A stretch of DNA of 64,000 nt, from NCBI RefSeq assembly GCF_963668385.1, contig NZ_OY764327.1:3320501-3384500 (forward strand). The letters run 5' to 3'. A program made the translations under genes and the position numbers. Under the pieces are notes generated by a model. The model was not told the DNA's origin. It ran no database searches and saw only the letters and a program-made list of their open reading frames with translations. Shown here piece by piece: positions 44,013 to 55,044 of this stretch. Within the stretch, counting starts at the first letter, position 1. Every line of letters starts with the position of its first letter. This DNA is from an uncultured Carboxylicivirga sp. (GTDB taxonomy: Bacteria; Bacteroidota; Bacteroidia; Bacteroidales; Marinilabiliaceae).

Positions 44013-47000
44013 ATGAAAAAAATCTATTTATTTATCCTGCTCTTGCAGGTGATTTTACTATCAAATCAACTAAATGCACAACAATTGGCATTCCCCGGTG
44101 CCGAAGGTTTTGGAAAATACACAGTAGGTGGGCGTTATGGTTCTGTTTATCATGTTACCAACCTGAATGATTCTGGTACAGGATCTTTGAGAGATGCAAT
44201 GAGTCAAAGCAATCGAATTATTGTTTTTGATGTTGCAGGGGTTATTAAAATTAATTCTACTTTATCTGCAAAATCTAATTTATACGTTGCTGGTCAAACT
44301 GCACCCGGAGAAGGAATTACTGTTTATGGTAATCGAGTAACTTTTTCAGGTGCCAATAATAGTATATGTCGTTATATGAAGTTCAGAATGGGCGAAAAAT
44401 ATGGCGACAGTGGAAAAGATGCTCTAGGAGTATCAAATGGTTCCAATATGATATTCGATCATTGTTCTATTTCATGGGGTAGAGATGAAACATTCTCTAT
44501 TAATTGGGATGGAAAAGGTACAGAACCTACCAATATTACTATTCAAAACTGTATTGTGGGGCAGGGATTAATGAGTCACTCTGCAGGTGGATTAATTCAA
44601 ACGAATGGTGGAGTAACCTTATATCGGAACCTATATGTTGATAATGACACACGCAATTGTAAAATTAAAGGTGTTAATCAATACGCCAACAATATGGTAT
44701 ACAATTGGAGAAGTGCTGCCTATATTATGGGAGGTGATTCGGAAGGTTTATCATATGCCAATTGTGTAAGTAATTATTTTATAAAAGGACCTGATGACGG
44801 TGGTACCCCTTTAAGTAGAGCTAATGCTAATTTTCATATTTATGCAGATGATAATTGGTATGATGCTGATAAAAATGGTTCTTTAAATGGTGCATTAGTG
44901 CCTTATTCTGATTACGAAGGAGGTCCGACTTTTATGGATGATAGATTTGATTATCCCGTATTACCAATAATTAGTTCACAAGAGGTATATGGTTCATTAA
45001 TTCCGGATGTGGGGGCATCTTTACCTTGCCGCGATTATGTAGATTATTACCTTATTAATGAAGTGAAGTCTTTAGGGGCCGAAGGTAAGATTATTACATC
45101 AGAGGAAGAGTTGCCTTTTGGTGCTCCGGATAGTTGGAGTTTGTGGGGTGGTAACAGTCGCGTAGATTCTGATGGAGATGGTATACCCGACTGGTGGGAA
45201 ACAGCTAATGGTTTAGATCCAAACTCGGCTAATGATGCAATGGTAATTGCAGCTAATGGTTATGCTAACATCGAAAACTATATCAATAGCATTGATATAA
45301 CTTATTCGCAATTATACCTACGTAAACCACTTAATCTTCGTTTAGCAGAGTCGACACAAACTACATTGACTCTAGAATGGTATGATTATACCGATCAGGA
45401 AGATGGCTATATAATAGAACGTGAGATAAATGGTGTTTATACTCAAATTGGAACAACAGGAGTAGATGAGTTTATTTTTGTTGTCGAAAATCTTGAACCA
45501 GAAGAAGAAGGTGTTTTTCGTGTGAAGGCCTTTAATTCAAGTATAGAATCGCAATATTCTGAAGTACTAACCTGTAAAACCAAACCAGTTCCTGTTGATG
45601 TTGTCGATTTGGAAACATTTGAGGAGGATATGAGCTGGAATTCCGGAGAAGATAAAAGTTGGAACACTACATCTTTAAACTGGTCTAATTCTGAAACTCA
45701 GGTGAGTTTTTCAAATGATAAAAAGGTATTGTTTCCATCTATGTCCGAAGCTCAAACTATTGATATTACAGAAGAAGTTCAGCCCGATATTATGGTTGTA
45801 AATGCGGATAGTGATTATTCTTTTTCAGGAAATGCCATTGGAGGAGGTACTTCGGTAAATAAAGCAGGAACAGGAATTCTGACCTTAGCAGGGACTAATA
45901 GTTATACCGGAGCAACTGTAATTCATGAGGGTATTATGAAAATAAATACCCTAGCTAATGGTGGTGTGGCTAGTTCAATTGGAGCATCTCAAAATTATGA
46001 TTTTAATTGGGTTTGGCTTGGAGGCGAGATCCAGTATACAGGATCATCTGTTAGTACCGATCGAAATGTTGCGTTGGATGGTAATACTCATTTCTCTATT
46101 AATAATAGTAATTCAATCGTAACATTTACAGGTAGTATCGGAGGGCAAGGTGGCCTTACAAAATCAGGAGATGGTACATTGGTTCTGAAAAATGTCAATC
46201 CTTATTTAGGTCAAACAGTTGTTGCCGGAGGTACATTGGAATTGAATGGAATGACTGCCTTGACTAACACTGCCGGTATGGGAACTTCAGGACAGGTAGT
46301 ACTAAGTGGAGGTAGGTTAAATCTTTGGGGTGGAGAAAGTTCTAACTACGAGACTTATAACTTCAATATGGAAGTAAAAGCCGGTACTAGTAGTCATTTC
46401 CAGATGGATAAAACCTGTTATTTAAAAGGTAGCGTAAGTGGTGAAGGTGTATTAAATTATGATATTTATTACGTTAGAGAATATATTCAGGGAGATTGGT
46501 CTCAATTTAGTGGTACTTTATATGCCAATGGCATGGGAACAACTAATGATGGCACTCAGTTTATGTTAGATAATGTCAATGGAATTCCAAATGCCAGATT
46601 AGTAACAACAGGTAAAACAAAAATAATTTGTTGGAAAAATGCAAGTACAATGCGGTTAGGTGGATTATCTGGGGAATCAGGAACTAAACTTTGTGGTGCT
46701 GATAAACAAAATAATTCGGCTACAATGAAGTGGATTGTTGGTGGTGCAGGTACAGATGAAATATTTAATGGAATTATCAATAATGAATGTTCGAAAAGTA
46801 ATTATAATGGAACAACCAGCATTGTAAAAGAAGGAATTGGTATTTGGCGATTAACAGGTTATAATACTTATAGAGGAACAACAGTTGTTAATGATGGAAA
46901 ATTAATAGTTAATGGAACTCATACTTCAACAGCTAATACAACCGTAGAAGGAGGTGTTTTAGCCGGGAAAGGTAAATTATCGGGTAGAGTGATTGTAAAA

Positions 47001-47582
47001 TCGGGAGGTACACTTGAGGCAGGAGATGAATCCATAAGTGCTTTTTCGGTAGGAGGGCTTACGCTTAATAGTGGAAGTGTTGTTAATATGGATGTTGATA
47101 TGGTAGCTAAAGTCAAAGATATGATTAGCTCAACCGGAAGTATCACTTATGGTGGAGTTTTGCAATTAAATATTACAGGTCAGGTAAATGCAGGTAATGC
47201 AATCGCTTTATTTAGTGGATCTTCTCACATTGGATCATTCGAAGAAATTATTCCAGCATCGCCTGGTGAAGGCTTAGAGTGGAATTTCGAAGATGGAGTA
47301 TTATATGTGGTTGCTTCAACTGGAATTGAGAAGGTTGATTTATCAGATGTTGAAGTTTACCCTAATCCGGTTGTGAATGTGCTCAATCTTAATTTAACTA
47401 AAGAGTTAGTCAATGTTGAAGTAAAAATCAGAACTATTTCTGGAAGAGAAATAATTGTTAATAAATTTGCTCGAACTAGTAATATTTCTATGCCGGTTGA
47501 TCAACTTCCTGCTGGCTTTTATTTGGTTGAATTAGTAGTCGATGGGCAGACTCTTAAAACGTTTAAAATTATAAAAGAATAA
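44013..47582 (+). CDS. Chimeric pectate lyase (PL1-like) with autotransporter-type repeats and T9SS sorting domain
   Basis: 1,189 aa secreted protein. Signal peptide to ~24 (LLLQVILLSNQLNAQ). Residues ~26-350 are a right-handed beta-helix pectate lyase: LAFPGAEGFGKYTVGGRYG, VTNLNDSGTGSLRDAM, IIVFDVAGVI, and MIFDHCSISWGRDETFSI. Asp-rich DSDGDGIPDWWETANGLDPN (~390) is a calcium-type segment, then an FN3-like domain (~445-520). Residues ~590-1080 hold passenger-type repeats (GTGILTLAGTNSYTGATVIH, GDGTLVLKNVNPYLGQTVV, GIGIWRLTGYNTYRGTTVV). The last ~75 residues are a type A sorting domain (VEVYPNPVVNVLNL...LPAGFYLVEL), exported and attached by type IX secretion. It cleaves pectate or a related polyuronate. 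Confidence 0.9.
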   Translation: MKKIYLFILLLQVILLSNQLNAQQLAFPGAEGFGKYTVGGRYGSVYHVTNLNDSGTGSLRDAMSQSNRIIVFDVAGVIKINSTLSAKSNLYVAGQTAPGEGITVYGNRVTFSGANNSICRYMKFRMGEKYGDSGKDALGVSNGSNMIFDHCSISWGRDETFSINWDGKGTEPTNITIQNCIVGQGLMSHSAGGLIQTNGGVTLYRNLYVDNDTRNCKIKGVNQYANNMVYNWRSAAYIMGGDSEGLSYANCVSNYFIKGPDDGGTPLSRANANFHIYADDNWYDADKNGSLNGALVPYSDYEGGPTFMDDRFDYPVLPIISSQEVYGSLIPDVGASLPCRDYVDYYLINEVKSLGAEGKIITSEEELPFGAPDSWSLWGGNSRVDSDGDGIPDWWETANGLDPNSANDAMVIAANGYANIENYINSIDITYSQLYLRKPLNLRLAESTQTTLTLEWYDYTDQEDGYIIEREINGVYTQIGTTGVDEFIFVVENLEPEEEGVFRVKAFNSSIESQYSEVLTCKTKPVPVDVVDLETFEEDMSWNSGEDKSWNTTSLNWSNSETQVSFSNDKKVLFPSMSEAQTIDITEEVQPDIMVVNADSDYSFSGNAIGGGTSVNKAGTGILTLAGTNSYTGATVIHEGIMKINTLANGGVASSIGASQNYDFNWVWLGGEIQYTGSSVSTDRNVALDGNTHFSINNSNSIVTFTGSIGGQGGLTKSGDGTLVLKNVNPYLGQTVVAGGTLELNGMTALTNTAGMGTSGQVVLSGGRLNLWGGESSNYETYNFNMEVKAGTSSHFQMDKTCYLKGSVSGEGVLNYDIYYVREYIQGDWSQFSGTLYANGMGTTNDGTQFMLDNVNGIPNARLVTTGKTKIICWKNASTMRLGGLSGESGTKLCGADKQNNSATMKWIVGGAGTDEIFNGIINNECSKSNYNGTTSIVKEGIGIWRLTGYNTYRGTTVVNDGKLIVNGTHTSTANTTVEGGVLAGKGKLSGRVIVKSGGTLEAGDESISAFSVGGLTLNSGSVVNMDVDMVAKVKDMISSTGSITYGGVLQLNITGQVNAGNAIALFSGSSHIGSFEEIIPASPGEGLEWNFEDGVLYVVASTGIEKVDLSDVEVYPNPVVNVLNLNLTKELVNVEVKIRTISGREIIVNKFARTSNISMPVDQLPAGFYLVELVVDGQTLKTFKIIKE

Positions 47583-47607
47583 ATTTTCATTTTCTAGGTA
47601 TATACAA

Positions 47608-47644
47608 AAACAGGCCATTCTATCTTGCAGAATGGCCTGTTTTA
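47608..47644. terminator. Bidirectional terminator between pectate lyase and phytase genes
   Basis: A perfect 15-bp stem, AAAACAGGCCATTCT with AGAATGGCCTGTTTT, and a 7-base loop, giving U-runs on both strands between convergent genes. Confidence 0.92.
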
Positions 47645-47659
47645 TTATCTAAAAGTTCA

Positions 47660-48868
47660 TTAGTTGTTATTCCACCATTTAAATTGGGGGGAAACAGCTA
47701 AATTGGGTTCGTATACAGTAGCTAAATCTGCCCAGTCAATCAACTTGAAGTTTTGAGGTTGATCAACTCCATTATCAGTGTTAAAACCATCTTGCACAAC
47801 CAATAACCCCTTTGGAAATTTATCACCTAGATTGATGTTGGTAACTGCTAATCCATCAGTCTCTTCAGTTCCATCAATTTGGTCATTACTTTTTATAATA
47901 AAGTTACCCAGGTATTGGTTGTCGCCTTCTTTTTCAAATATGGCATAGGTAAAGTTGCCCTGAACCGAGGCAATTAAATACCCCTTGTTATTGCCGGCAT
48001 AATAGATATCCAAGCCTTCCAGGTCGTAGGTGATGTAAGGATTATTGCTATTACTTTGGGCTAGTGGGCTCATGGTGTTATCAGCATCTTCTTCGGCACT
48101 CATCTTCCAAATGGCTTTGCCTTCTTCTGCCACGTATAAAATACCTTCTTCGTCGTCAGCAACCATTCCTTCGCATTGCGATGAAAGAGTAATGGTTCTT
48201 ACAGCTTCTGCATTTATTTTACCTTTATTGTCAGTTATTTTCCATTGCTGTAAATTTCCATTTTTACCACACACAAAAGCATAGTACGCAGCTTTTTTTC
48301 TGCTGTAATACATACAGCATCCATAAGCATCATCGAGAATGATTGAATCCAAAAGAATAGGGCTCTCAAGAAGCGATATCAAGCTATCGGCAGTTACTTC
48401 AAAAAGAACAATACCTTTTGAAATTCTTTCGGTAGCTGCTGCTATCGCTATTCTTCGGCCATTGAAATCAAAGTTATAGCGTATATCTACATTGTTTACT
48501 TTTCCGGCATGAGCAAAGTTAATTAGCTCTCCATTGAGATTGTATAAACCAAGTCCCGATTTTTTATCAGTTCCTAATATGCGCGATTCAGCAGGATTAG
48601 CTTCATTATACCAAATAGCCGGATCGTCGGCAGCATCTACACCACTTTTCTCGCTAACAGGTTGTGTTTCGGTTTTAGGGCTTACAGCTCTTGCAATTTG
48701 TGATTGTAGAGCCAAAGCATTGGCCTTTTTTATGGAGTCTTCAATGGCTTCTGTATCACCATTCATCTTTGTTATTGATGGGGATGACGTTTTTGATTTG
48801 TCGGTTTTATGATTACAACCCGTTATTAGAATAATGAAAGCTGAAAAAATGATTATTATATGTTTCAT
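47660..48868 (-). CDS. Beta-propeller phytase (3-phytase), lipoprotein
   Basis: 402 aa. A lipoprotein signal ending LITGC (Cys18) precedes a Ser/Thr-rich linker and then the six-bladed phytase: GVDAADDPAIWYNEANPAESRILGTDKKSGLGLYNLNG, VNNVDIRYNF, SSQCEGMVADDEEGILYVAEEGKAIWKM, and IDGTEETDGLAVTNINLG, all acidic calcium- and phytate-binding segments of this family. It hydrolyses inositol hexakisphosphate to release phosphate. It is the second gene of an operon, 8 bases after the TonB receptor, so its products or substrate are probably taken up by that receptor. Confidence 0.93.
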   Translation of the reverse strand: MKHIIIIFSAFIILITGCNHKTDKSKTSSPSITKMNGDTEAIEDSIKKANALALQSQIARAVSPKTETQPVSEKSGVDAADDPAIWYNEANPAESRILGTDKKSGLGLYNLNGELINFAHAGKVNNVDIRYNFDFNGRRIAIAAATERISKGIVLFEVTADSLISLLESPILLDSIILDDAYGCCMYYSRKKAAYYAFVCGKNGNLQQWKITDNKGKINAEAVRTITLSSQCEGMVADDEEGILYVAEEGKAIWKMSAEEDADNTMSPLAQSNSNNPYITYDLEGLDIYYAGNNKGYLIASVQGNFTYAIFEKEGDNQYLGNFIIKSNDQIDGTEETDGLAVTNINLGDKFPKGLLVVQDGFNTDNGVDQPQNFKLIDWADLATVYEPNLAVSPQFKWWNNN

Positions 48869-48876
48869 GTTAAATC

Positions 48877-51606
48877 TTAAAAGTTAAAACGGATACCACC
48901 TTGCATTTTTATACCGTAGTATTCGGCTTGTGCTGTATACTTCGATTCGCCTTGGTAGTAACGTAACGGTTGATCCAGTAAATTGTTAACCTCGGCAAAG
49001 AATTTAAGGTTTTTAGTAATATCATACGAACCACTTAAATCTACATGAGTAGCTTTGTCGTAGTAACGATCTTCGAAAGCAGCACCACCATATTCATCCA
49101 AGAAATCGCTGGCATAATTGAATGAAGCACGAAGGGTTAATTTTTTACTTTCGTAAAACAATGATGCGTTTACAGTATGTTCAGGAGTTCCGGTTAATTT
49201 AATGTCTTCATTTTCGCGATCTTCTAAGTGAACATTACTTACTTTGCTGTAATTGTAGCTATAGTTGGCATATACACCAAAGTGTTTAAAGAACCCAGGA
49301 AGGAAAGTAAGCTGACGTTGGAATGCTGCTTCAAATCCAAATAGATCAGCATCACCTACGTTAATAGGTTGTACATATCTCCATCTTTCACCATTTTCGA
49401 TTACATAGGTTCTTTGATCTTCAATAAAATCGGTGATGCTTTTGTAATAAACTCCTCCTGAAACTAAACCAATTGAAGTAAAATAATGCTCAACCATTAA
49501 GTCGAGGTTCATCGATTTAGTTGCATTAAGGTCTGGATTACCAAATTCTCTTTCCAATTTGTCTTGATTGATGATGGCATATGGTACCAAATCGAAATAC
49601 TTTGGACGTGCCATTGTATTAGTCCAGGCTGCTTTAATTTTGGTATTTTCGCTTAAATCATACTTAATTAAAACACTAGGAAGGAAGTTGCCGTAACTAC
49701 TGCTTTCTTTATCAGTTGGTGTTAATGTGTTTTCATCAGCATCATAGGTAAAACCCGAGTATTCAATATTGGTGTTTTCGTATCGAATACCTGCAACAGC
49801 CTTTAATTTAGAAGTGATTTTTTGATCCCAGCGAATATACCCTGCCGTTACATTTTCTGTAGCTTCAAAGTTACCGGCTATTTCTTCCGGATTTTCTTCA
49901 CCTTCAAAGTTGGGGCCAGTAAGATTTTGATTACCAACAAACTCTTTGGTTACAAAGTTACCTGCTACATAGTCACCTGCTCTAAAGTCATCTTTTGTTT
50001 TATTAATGGTATTGGCTGCAGAAGTTGCATCTTGAATAAAGGCATCTTCATCCAACGGTTCGTATTCAAAGAATTGATTTTCACGATTTTTCTCCTTGCC
50101 TTTGTAGCGGAAACCAAATTTAAGATTTGAGTTATTGATTACAGGCAATTCAAAATCAATCTTACCTGATTTATCTATGTCATCGGTAAACTGAAACTCT
50201 TCAGTTAACTCTTTAAATTTCCAATTACTGTTTAAATCCTGAGCCTCAGGATTGTTAACAATAATGTCAGGTTTTTTTGTGTCGGTTAAGTCCTGACTCA
50301 CATCCACTTTTTTATAACGCATGGTTAAGTATCTCTCGTTCGGACGCTCTTCTTGTGCCTTTGCGTATGATACTTTCCAATCGGTAGTTAAAATACCAAA
50401 GTGATGTTCACCACCTAAAGAGAAGTTCATGGTTGATTGATCCTCCAAACGGGCATATTTATTGTCTTCGATACCTGATTTTGTTTGACGGCGTATTTCG
50501 GCAATCATATTACCATCTTCATCTTCTTCAATATCTTTATATTGTAGTCGATAACGATTTTCCCAATCTTTACGGTGATTGTACATCCCTTTTAATTCCA
50601 GGGTGTGGTTTTTATTGATTGTGTAATCAAACGAAGCAGAGTAACTCTGGCGTTCGCGCTGTACATTATATGTTCTGACTTGAAAATCTTTCATGGTTCC
50701 GTCTTCGCCCCATTCAGCCTCAATATTGTCAGATCCTAACTGATGATTGAAATAGGAACCGGAAAGAACCATTCCTAGTTTATCATTCATGAAGCGTTGA
50801 CCGTAAACAAGTGATCCGACAGCCATGGGTTTTTTCGCTAAAAAGTTATAGCCGCTACCCAATGAGCCTGAAATTCGTCGTGCACCTGGTTTAGAACGAG
50901 TAACTAAGTTAACAGAACCTCCGATTGCATCGCCTTCCATATCGGCAGTAACAACCTTATTTACTTCAATGGCCTGTACCATATCAGCAGGAATTAGATC
51001 TAGCTGAACAGAGCGTGTTTCGGCTTCGGCCGAAGGGATGCGATCGCCGTTAATGGTAACTGAGTTTAAGTCGGGAGCGGTACCCCGAATGTTACCAAAG
51101 CGAGCTTCGCCTTGGTCGTACTGAACATTAATACCCGGTATACGCTTTAAGGCATCGCCAATATTCGAATCAGGGAAGCGTTCAACCTGATCGGCAGCAA
51201 TAATGTTAGTAACATTAATTGTGTTTTTCTGTTGGTTCAAAGCTTTGGTTTGACCTTGTAGCTGACCATTTACTTTTATCTCTTGCAGTTCAATACCTTC
51301 TTTTAAAACAAAGTTTGCCTCCGACCCATTACTTTGCTTGATGGTTGTTGATACCGTTGCTTTTTCAAAGCCAATGTAATTAACCGCCAATGTGTAATTT
51401 CCATCGTTCAGGTTTTTAAGTCGGTAAAAACCATCAACATCCGTAATGGTGCCAATTTCGGTATGTCCTTCGACATAAACAGCGGCTCCGGGTAATGGAA
51501 AGTTTTTTGAATCGGTTACTCGTCCTTGAATAAAACCCGATTGGGCAAATGCAGATACGCCAGCCATTGTAAGGATAAACATGGCAAGCCATTTCACTTT
51601 TTTCAT
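48877..51606 (-). CDS. TonB-dependent receptor paired with phytase
   Basis: 909 aa outer-membrane receptor. Signal peptide to ~21 (LAMFILTMAGVSAFAQ), then a carboxypeptidase-regulatory-like domain (GFIQGRVTDSKNFPLPGAAVYVEGHTEIGTITDVDGFY), a plug with DSNIGDALKRIPGINVQYDQGEARFGNIRGTAPDLNSVTINGDR, and a beta barrel ending GGIRFNF. It has no SusD partner. The TonB-driven barrel probably imports a phosphate-containing or inositol-phosphate compound, as suggested by the phytase gene that follows. It is the first gene of the operon. Confidence 0.93.
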   Translation of the reverse strand: MKKVKWLAMFILTMAGVSAFAQSGFIQGRVTDSKNFPLPGAAVYVEGHTEIGTITDVDGFYRLKNLNDGNYTLAVNYIGFEKATVSTTIKQSNGSEANFVLKEGIELQEIKVNGQLQGQTKALNQQKNTINVTNIIAADQVERFPDSNIGDALKRIPGINVQYDQGEARFGNIRGTAPDLNSVTINGDRIPSAEAETRSVQLDLIPADMVQAIEVNKVVTADMEGDAIGGSVNLVTRSKPGARRISGSLGSGYNFLAKKPMAVGSLVYGQRFMNDKLGMVLSGSYFNHQLGSDNIEAEWGEDGTMKDFQVRTYNVQRERQSYSASFDYTINKNHTLELKGMYNHRKDWENRYRLQYKDIEEDEDGNMIAEIRRQTKSGIEDNKYARLEDQSTMNFSLGGEHHFGILTTDWKVSYAKAQEERPNERYLTMRYKKVDVSQDLTDTKKPDIIVNNPEAQDLNSNWKFKELTEEFQFTDDIDKSGKIDFELPVINNSNLKFGFRYKGKEKNRENQFFEYEPLDEDAFIQDATSAANTINKTKDDFRAGDYVAGNFVTKEFVGNQNLTGPNFEGEENPEEIAGNFEATENVTAGYIRWDQKITSKLKAVAGIRYENTNIEYSGFTYDADENTLTPTDKESSSYGNFLPSVLIKYDLSENTKIKAAWTNTMARPKYFDLVPYAIINQDKLEREFGNPDLNATKSMNLDLMVEHYFTSIGLVSGGVYYKSITDFIEDQRTYVIENGERWRYVQPINVGDADLFGFEAAFQRQLTFLPGFFKHFGVYANYSYNYSKVSNVHLEDRENEDIKLTGTPEHTVNASLFYESKKLTLRASFNYASDFLDEYGGAAFEDRYYDKATHVDLSGSYDITKNLKFFAEVNNLLDQPLRYYQGESKYTAQAEYYGIKMQGGIRFNF

Positions 51607-51637
51607 GATTGATTTAGGTTTAAGAAAATTTCTGCTG

Positions 51638-51645
51638 CAAAAGTA
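51638..51645 (-). promoter_or_regulatory. Candidate -7 element for the TonB receptor operon
   Basis: On the minus strand TACTTTTG matches TAnnTTTG, 32 bases before the TonB receptor ATG, which would give a 5' leader of about 25 bases. No clear -33. The rest of the 302-bp gap 51607-51908 is AT-rich, with repeated ATGTTAAGATGTTAAATT-like words and no gene. Confidence 0.45.
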
Positions 51646-51908
51646 GAGGTGGAAGGTAAGCAGTAAATTAAACCAATATGAAGATTAAGTGATTACAATC
51701 CTTACTTAATGTTAAGATGTTAAATTAAGATTATGTACATAGCCATAACATCTTTACTAAATCCAGGCGATTAAAGAGATATGCTTAGTTAATAAATGCT
51801 TAATGTTTATTTATCCTAAGTACCGAGAGGTTAATTTTTGGAAGTATAAGTATATGTTCTGATTGTTTTATTATTTATTTTATTAGGAGTAGAAGATCTG
51901 TTTGGAGA

Positions 51909-52958
51909 TCAAAACCATCTTTTTCTTTTGAAATAGATAATCATAACAATGGTTAATGCAATCATTAATACCCAAACTCCCAGATAACCATATTTCCAAC
52001 CTAACTCAGGCATATTGCTGAAATTCATTCCGTATATGCCGGCAATAAAAGTTAACGGAATAAAGAAGGTAGCTACAATGGTAAGGGTTTTCATCACCTG
52101 ATTCATACGATCGCCCTGAACTGAGAAAAACAGGTTGATGTTACTCTCGAGCCGTATGTTTATTTGCTCGCATTCGTCAATCAGAGTGAGACAAAGGTCT
52201 TTTATTTCGAAGTAATATTTAACGTGCTGGGGTTCTATCATCTGAAACTCTTCGCGCTCAATCATTGATACAAAATCTCTGATGGGTGCAACATTTCGTT
52301 TAATCTGGTAAATCTGGCGTTTGAATGATTCGATGTATTCCAATAGATCAGGAGTAAGGTCTACTTTTTTATTAGTTATTGAAATTGCAGTTACTTTATC
52401 ATCAATTTTAGCAATGGTTTTAAAGTAATTATCTAAGATAGATTCCAATAACAAGTATAATAAGAAATCGGTTCCGCGTTGACGAACGATACCCATGTTT
52501 TGTCGGATTCGAGAACGGATATGATCAAAATGATCGGCTTTTTTTTCCTGAAACGACACCAAGAAGTTGCTACCTAAGACAAAACTAATTTGTTCAAGGT
52601 TTACATGATTATTTTCGGATGGGAGGATTGATTTTAATGAGAAAAACCAATAATCGTCGTACTCCTGAAATTTGGGTCGTTGGTTTATATCCAAAATATC
52701 CTGCAATGCCAGTTGATGAATCCCCAACTCACTACAAATATGCTGAATAACTTTAGGTTCGTGTATACCATGTACATTCAGCCAATGTGATTTACCGTCT
52801 TGAGGAAACTCATTTACCTTCTGGTAATCGTACGCAATGTCTTCGGTGTATCCCTCAGTATTGTATTCGAAAAGCTGAATGCTGATTTCATCTTTATTGC
52901 CTTTACCTGTATATAGGGCCACGGCGGGATTTAGCTTCTTACGATTGAGTACCTGCAT
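51909..52958 (-). CDS. corA: CorA-family magnesium/cobalt transporter
   Basis: 349 aa. A large N-terminal cytoplasmic alpha/beta domain is followed by two C-terminal helices, with the selectivity motif YGMN in IPLTFIAGIYGMNFSNMPELGW and the last helix LGVWVLMIALTIVMIIYF ending in a basic tail. The pre-TM helix FFSVQGDRMNQVMKTLTIVATFFIPLTF is the usual gating helix. Start 52958 (MQVLNRKKLNPA) is preferred over a Met ten codons earlier. Mg2+ uptake, possibly with Co2+ or Ni2+. Confidence 0.93.
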   Translation of the reverse strand: MQVLNRKKLNPAVALYTGKGNKDEISIQLFEYNTEGYTEDIAYDYQKVNEFPQDGKSHWLNVHGIHEPKVIQHICSELGIHQLALQDILDINQRPKFQEYDDYWFFSLKSILPSENNHVNLEQISFVLGSNFLVSFQEKKADHFDHIRSRIRQNMGIVRQRGTDFLLYLLLESILDNYFKTIAKIDDKVTAISITNKKVDLTPDLLEYIESFKRQIYQIKRNVAPIRDFVSMIEREEFQMIEPQHVKYYFEIKDLCLTLIDECEQINIRLESNINLFFSVQGDRMNQVMKTLTIVATFFIPLTFIAGIYGMNFSNMPELGWKYGYLGVWVLMIALTIVMIIYFKRKRWF

Positions 52959-53019
52959 GGTAACGAAATTGGTTTTGATTAATAACAATCAAATATATAA
53001 AATGATTTAGTAATTTAAA

Positions 53020-53053
53020 GACGGAAGACAGAAGACGGAAGACAGAAGACAGA
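53020..53053. repeat. 14-bp tandem repeat GACGGAAGACAGAA
   Basis: Two full copies and a partial third. The reverse complement of its core (GTCTTCCGTC) recurs at 59702-59711, after another gene. It lies in the 200-base corA/ABC-F gap and has no coding content. Confidence 0.7.
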
Positions 53054-53124
53054 TGCGTTCGAAGTATGTATGGTCTATTGCGTTAATTGTTCTTGTGGAC
53101 TGCGATCTGCAGTCTTGGGACTAA

Positions 53125-53160
53125 AATAAAAAGAGCCAGTTCAAACTGAACCGACTCTTT
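53125..53160 (-). terminator. Terminator for the ABC-F gene (minus strand)
   Basis: On the minus strand AAAGAGTCGGTTCAG pairs with GAACTGGCTCTTTTT (one G-U) around TTT. The stem is long and the U-run is at least five. Confidence 0.82.
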
Positions 53161-53189
53161 GAAATATAATATGAGTTGTTTACTCGTTG

Positions 53190-54803
<1,614 letters not shown>

Positions 54804-54811
54804 TTAAGCGT

Positions 54812-54830
54812 TTTTGCGGCCGCAAAAGTA
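54812..54830 (-). promoter_or_regulatory. Palindrome overlapping the ABC-F promoter element
   Basis: TTTTGCGGCCGCAAAA (54812-54827) is a perfect 16-bp palindrome with a NotI core. It overlaps the minus-strand TACTTTTG element (54823-54830) about 25 bases before the ABC-F start. This is the layout of an operator over a promoter, though no regulator is identified. Confidence 0.45.
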
Positions 54831-55044
54831 ACACAAATTATTGATTTAATGAATTGTTTGGTGTTAAGAAAGGCTAAAATCAGATGGTAGTTAGTAGGGA
54901 AAAGTTTATTGGTTAAATATATTCGATTGGAAGGATTATAGTCTGTTAACATTTTTAACCATTTATAGAATTCAATTTGTGTAGTTTTGAGCACTTCCCA
55001 TTTCTGATATTTCCACTATTACCAAAATTTATTAAATCAAAAAC

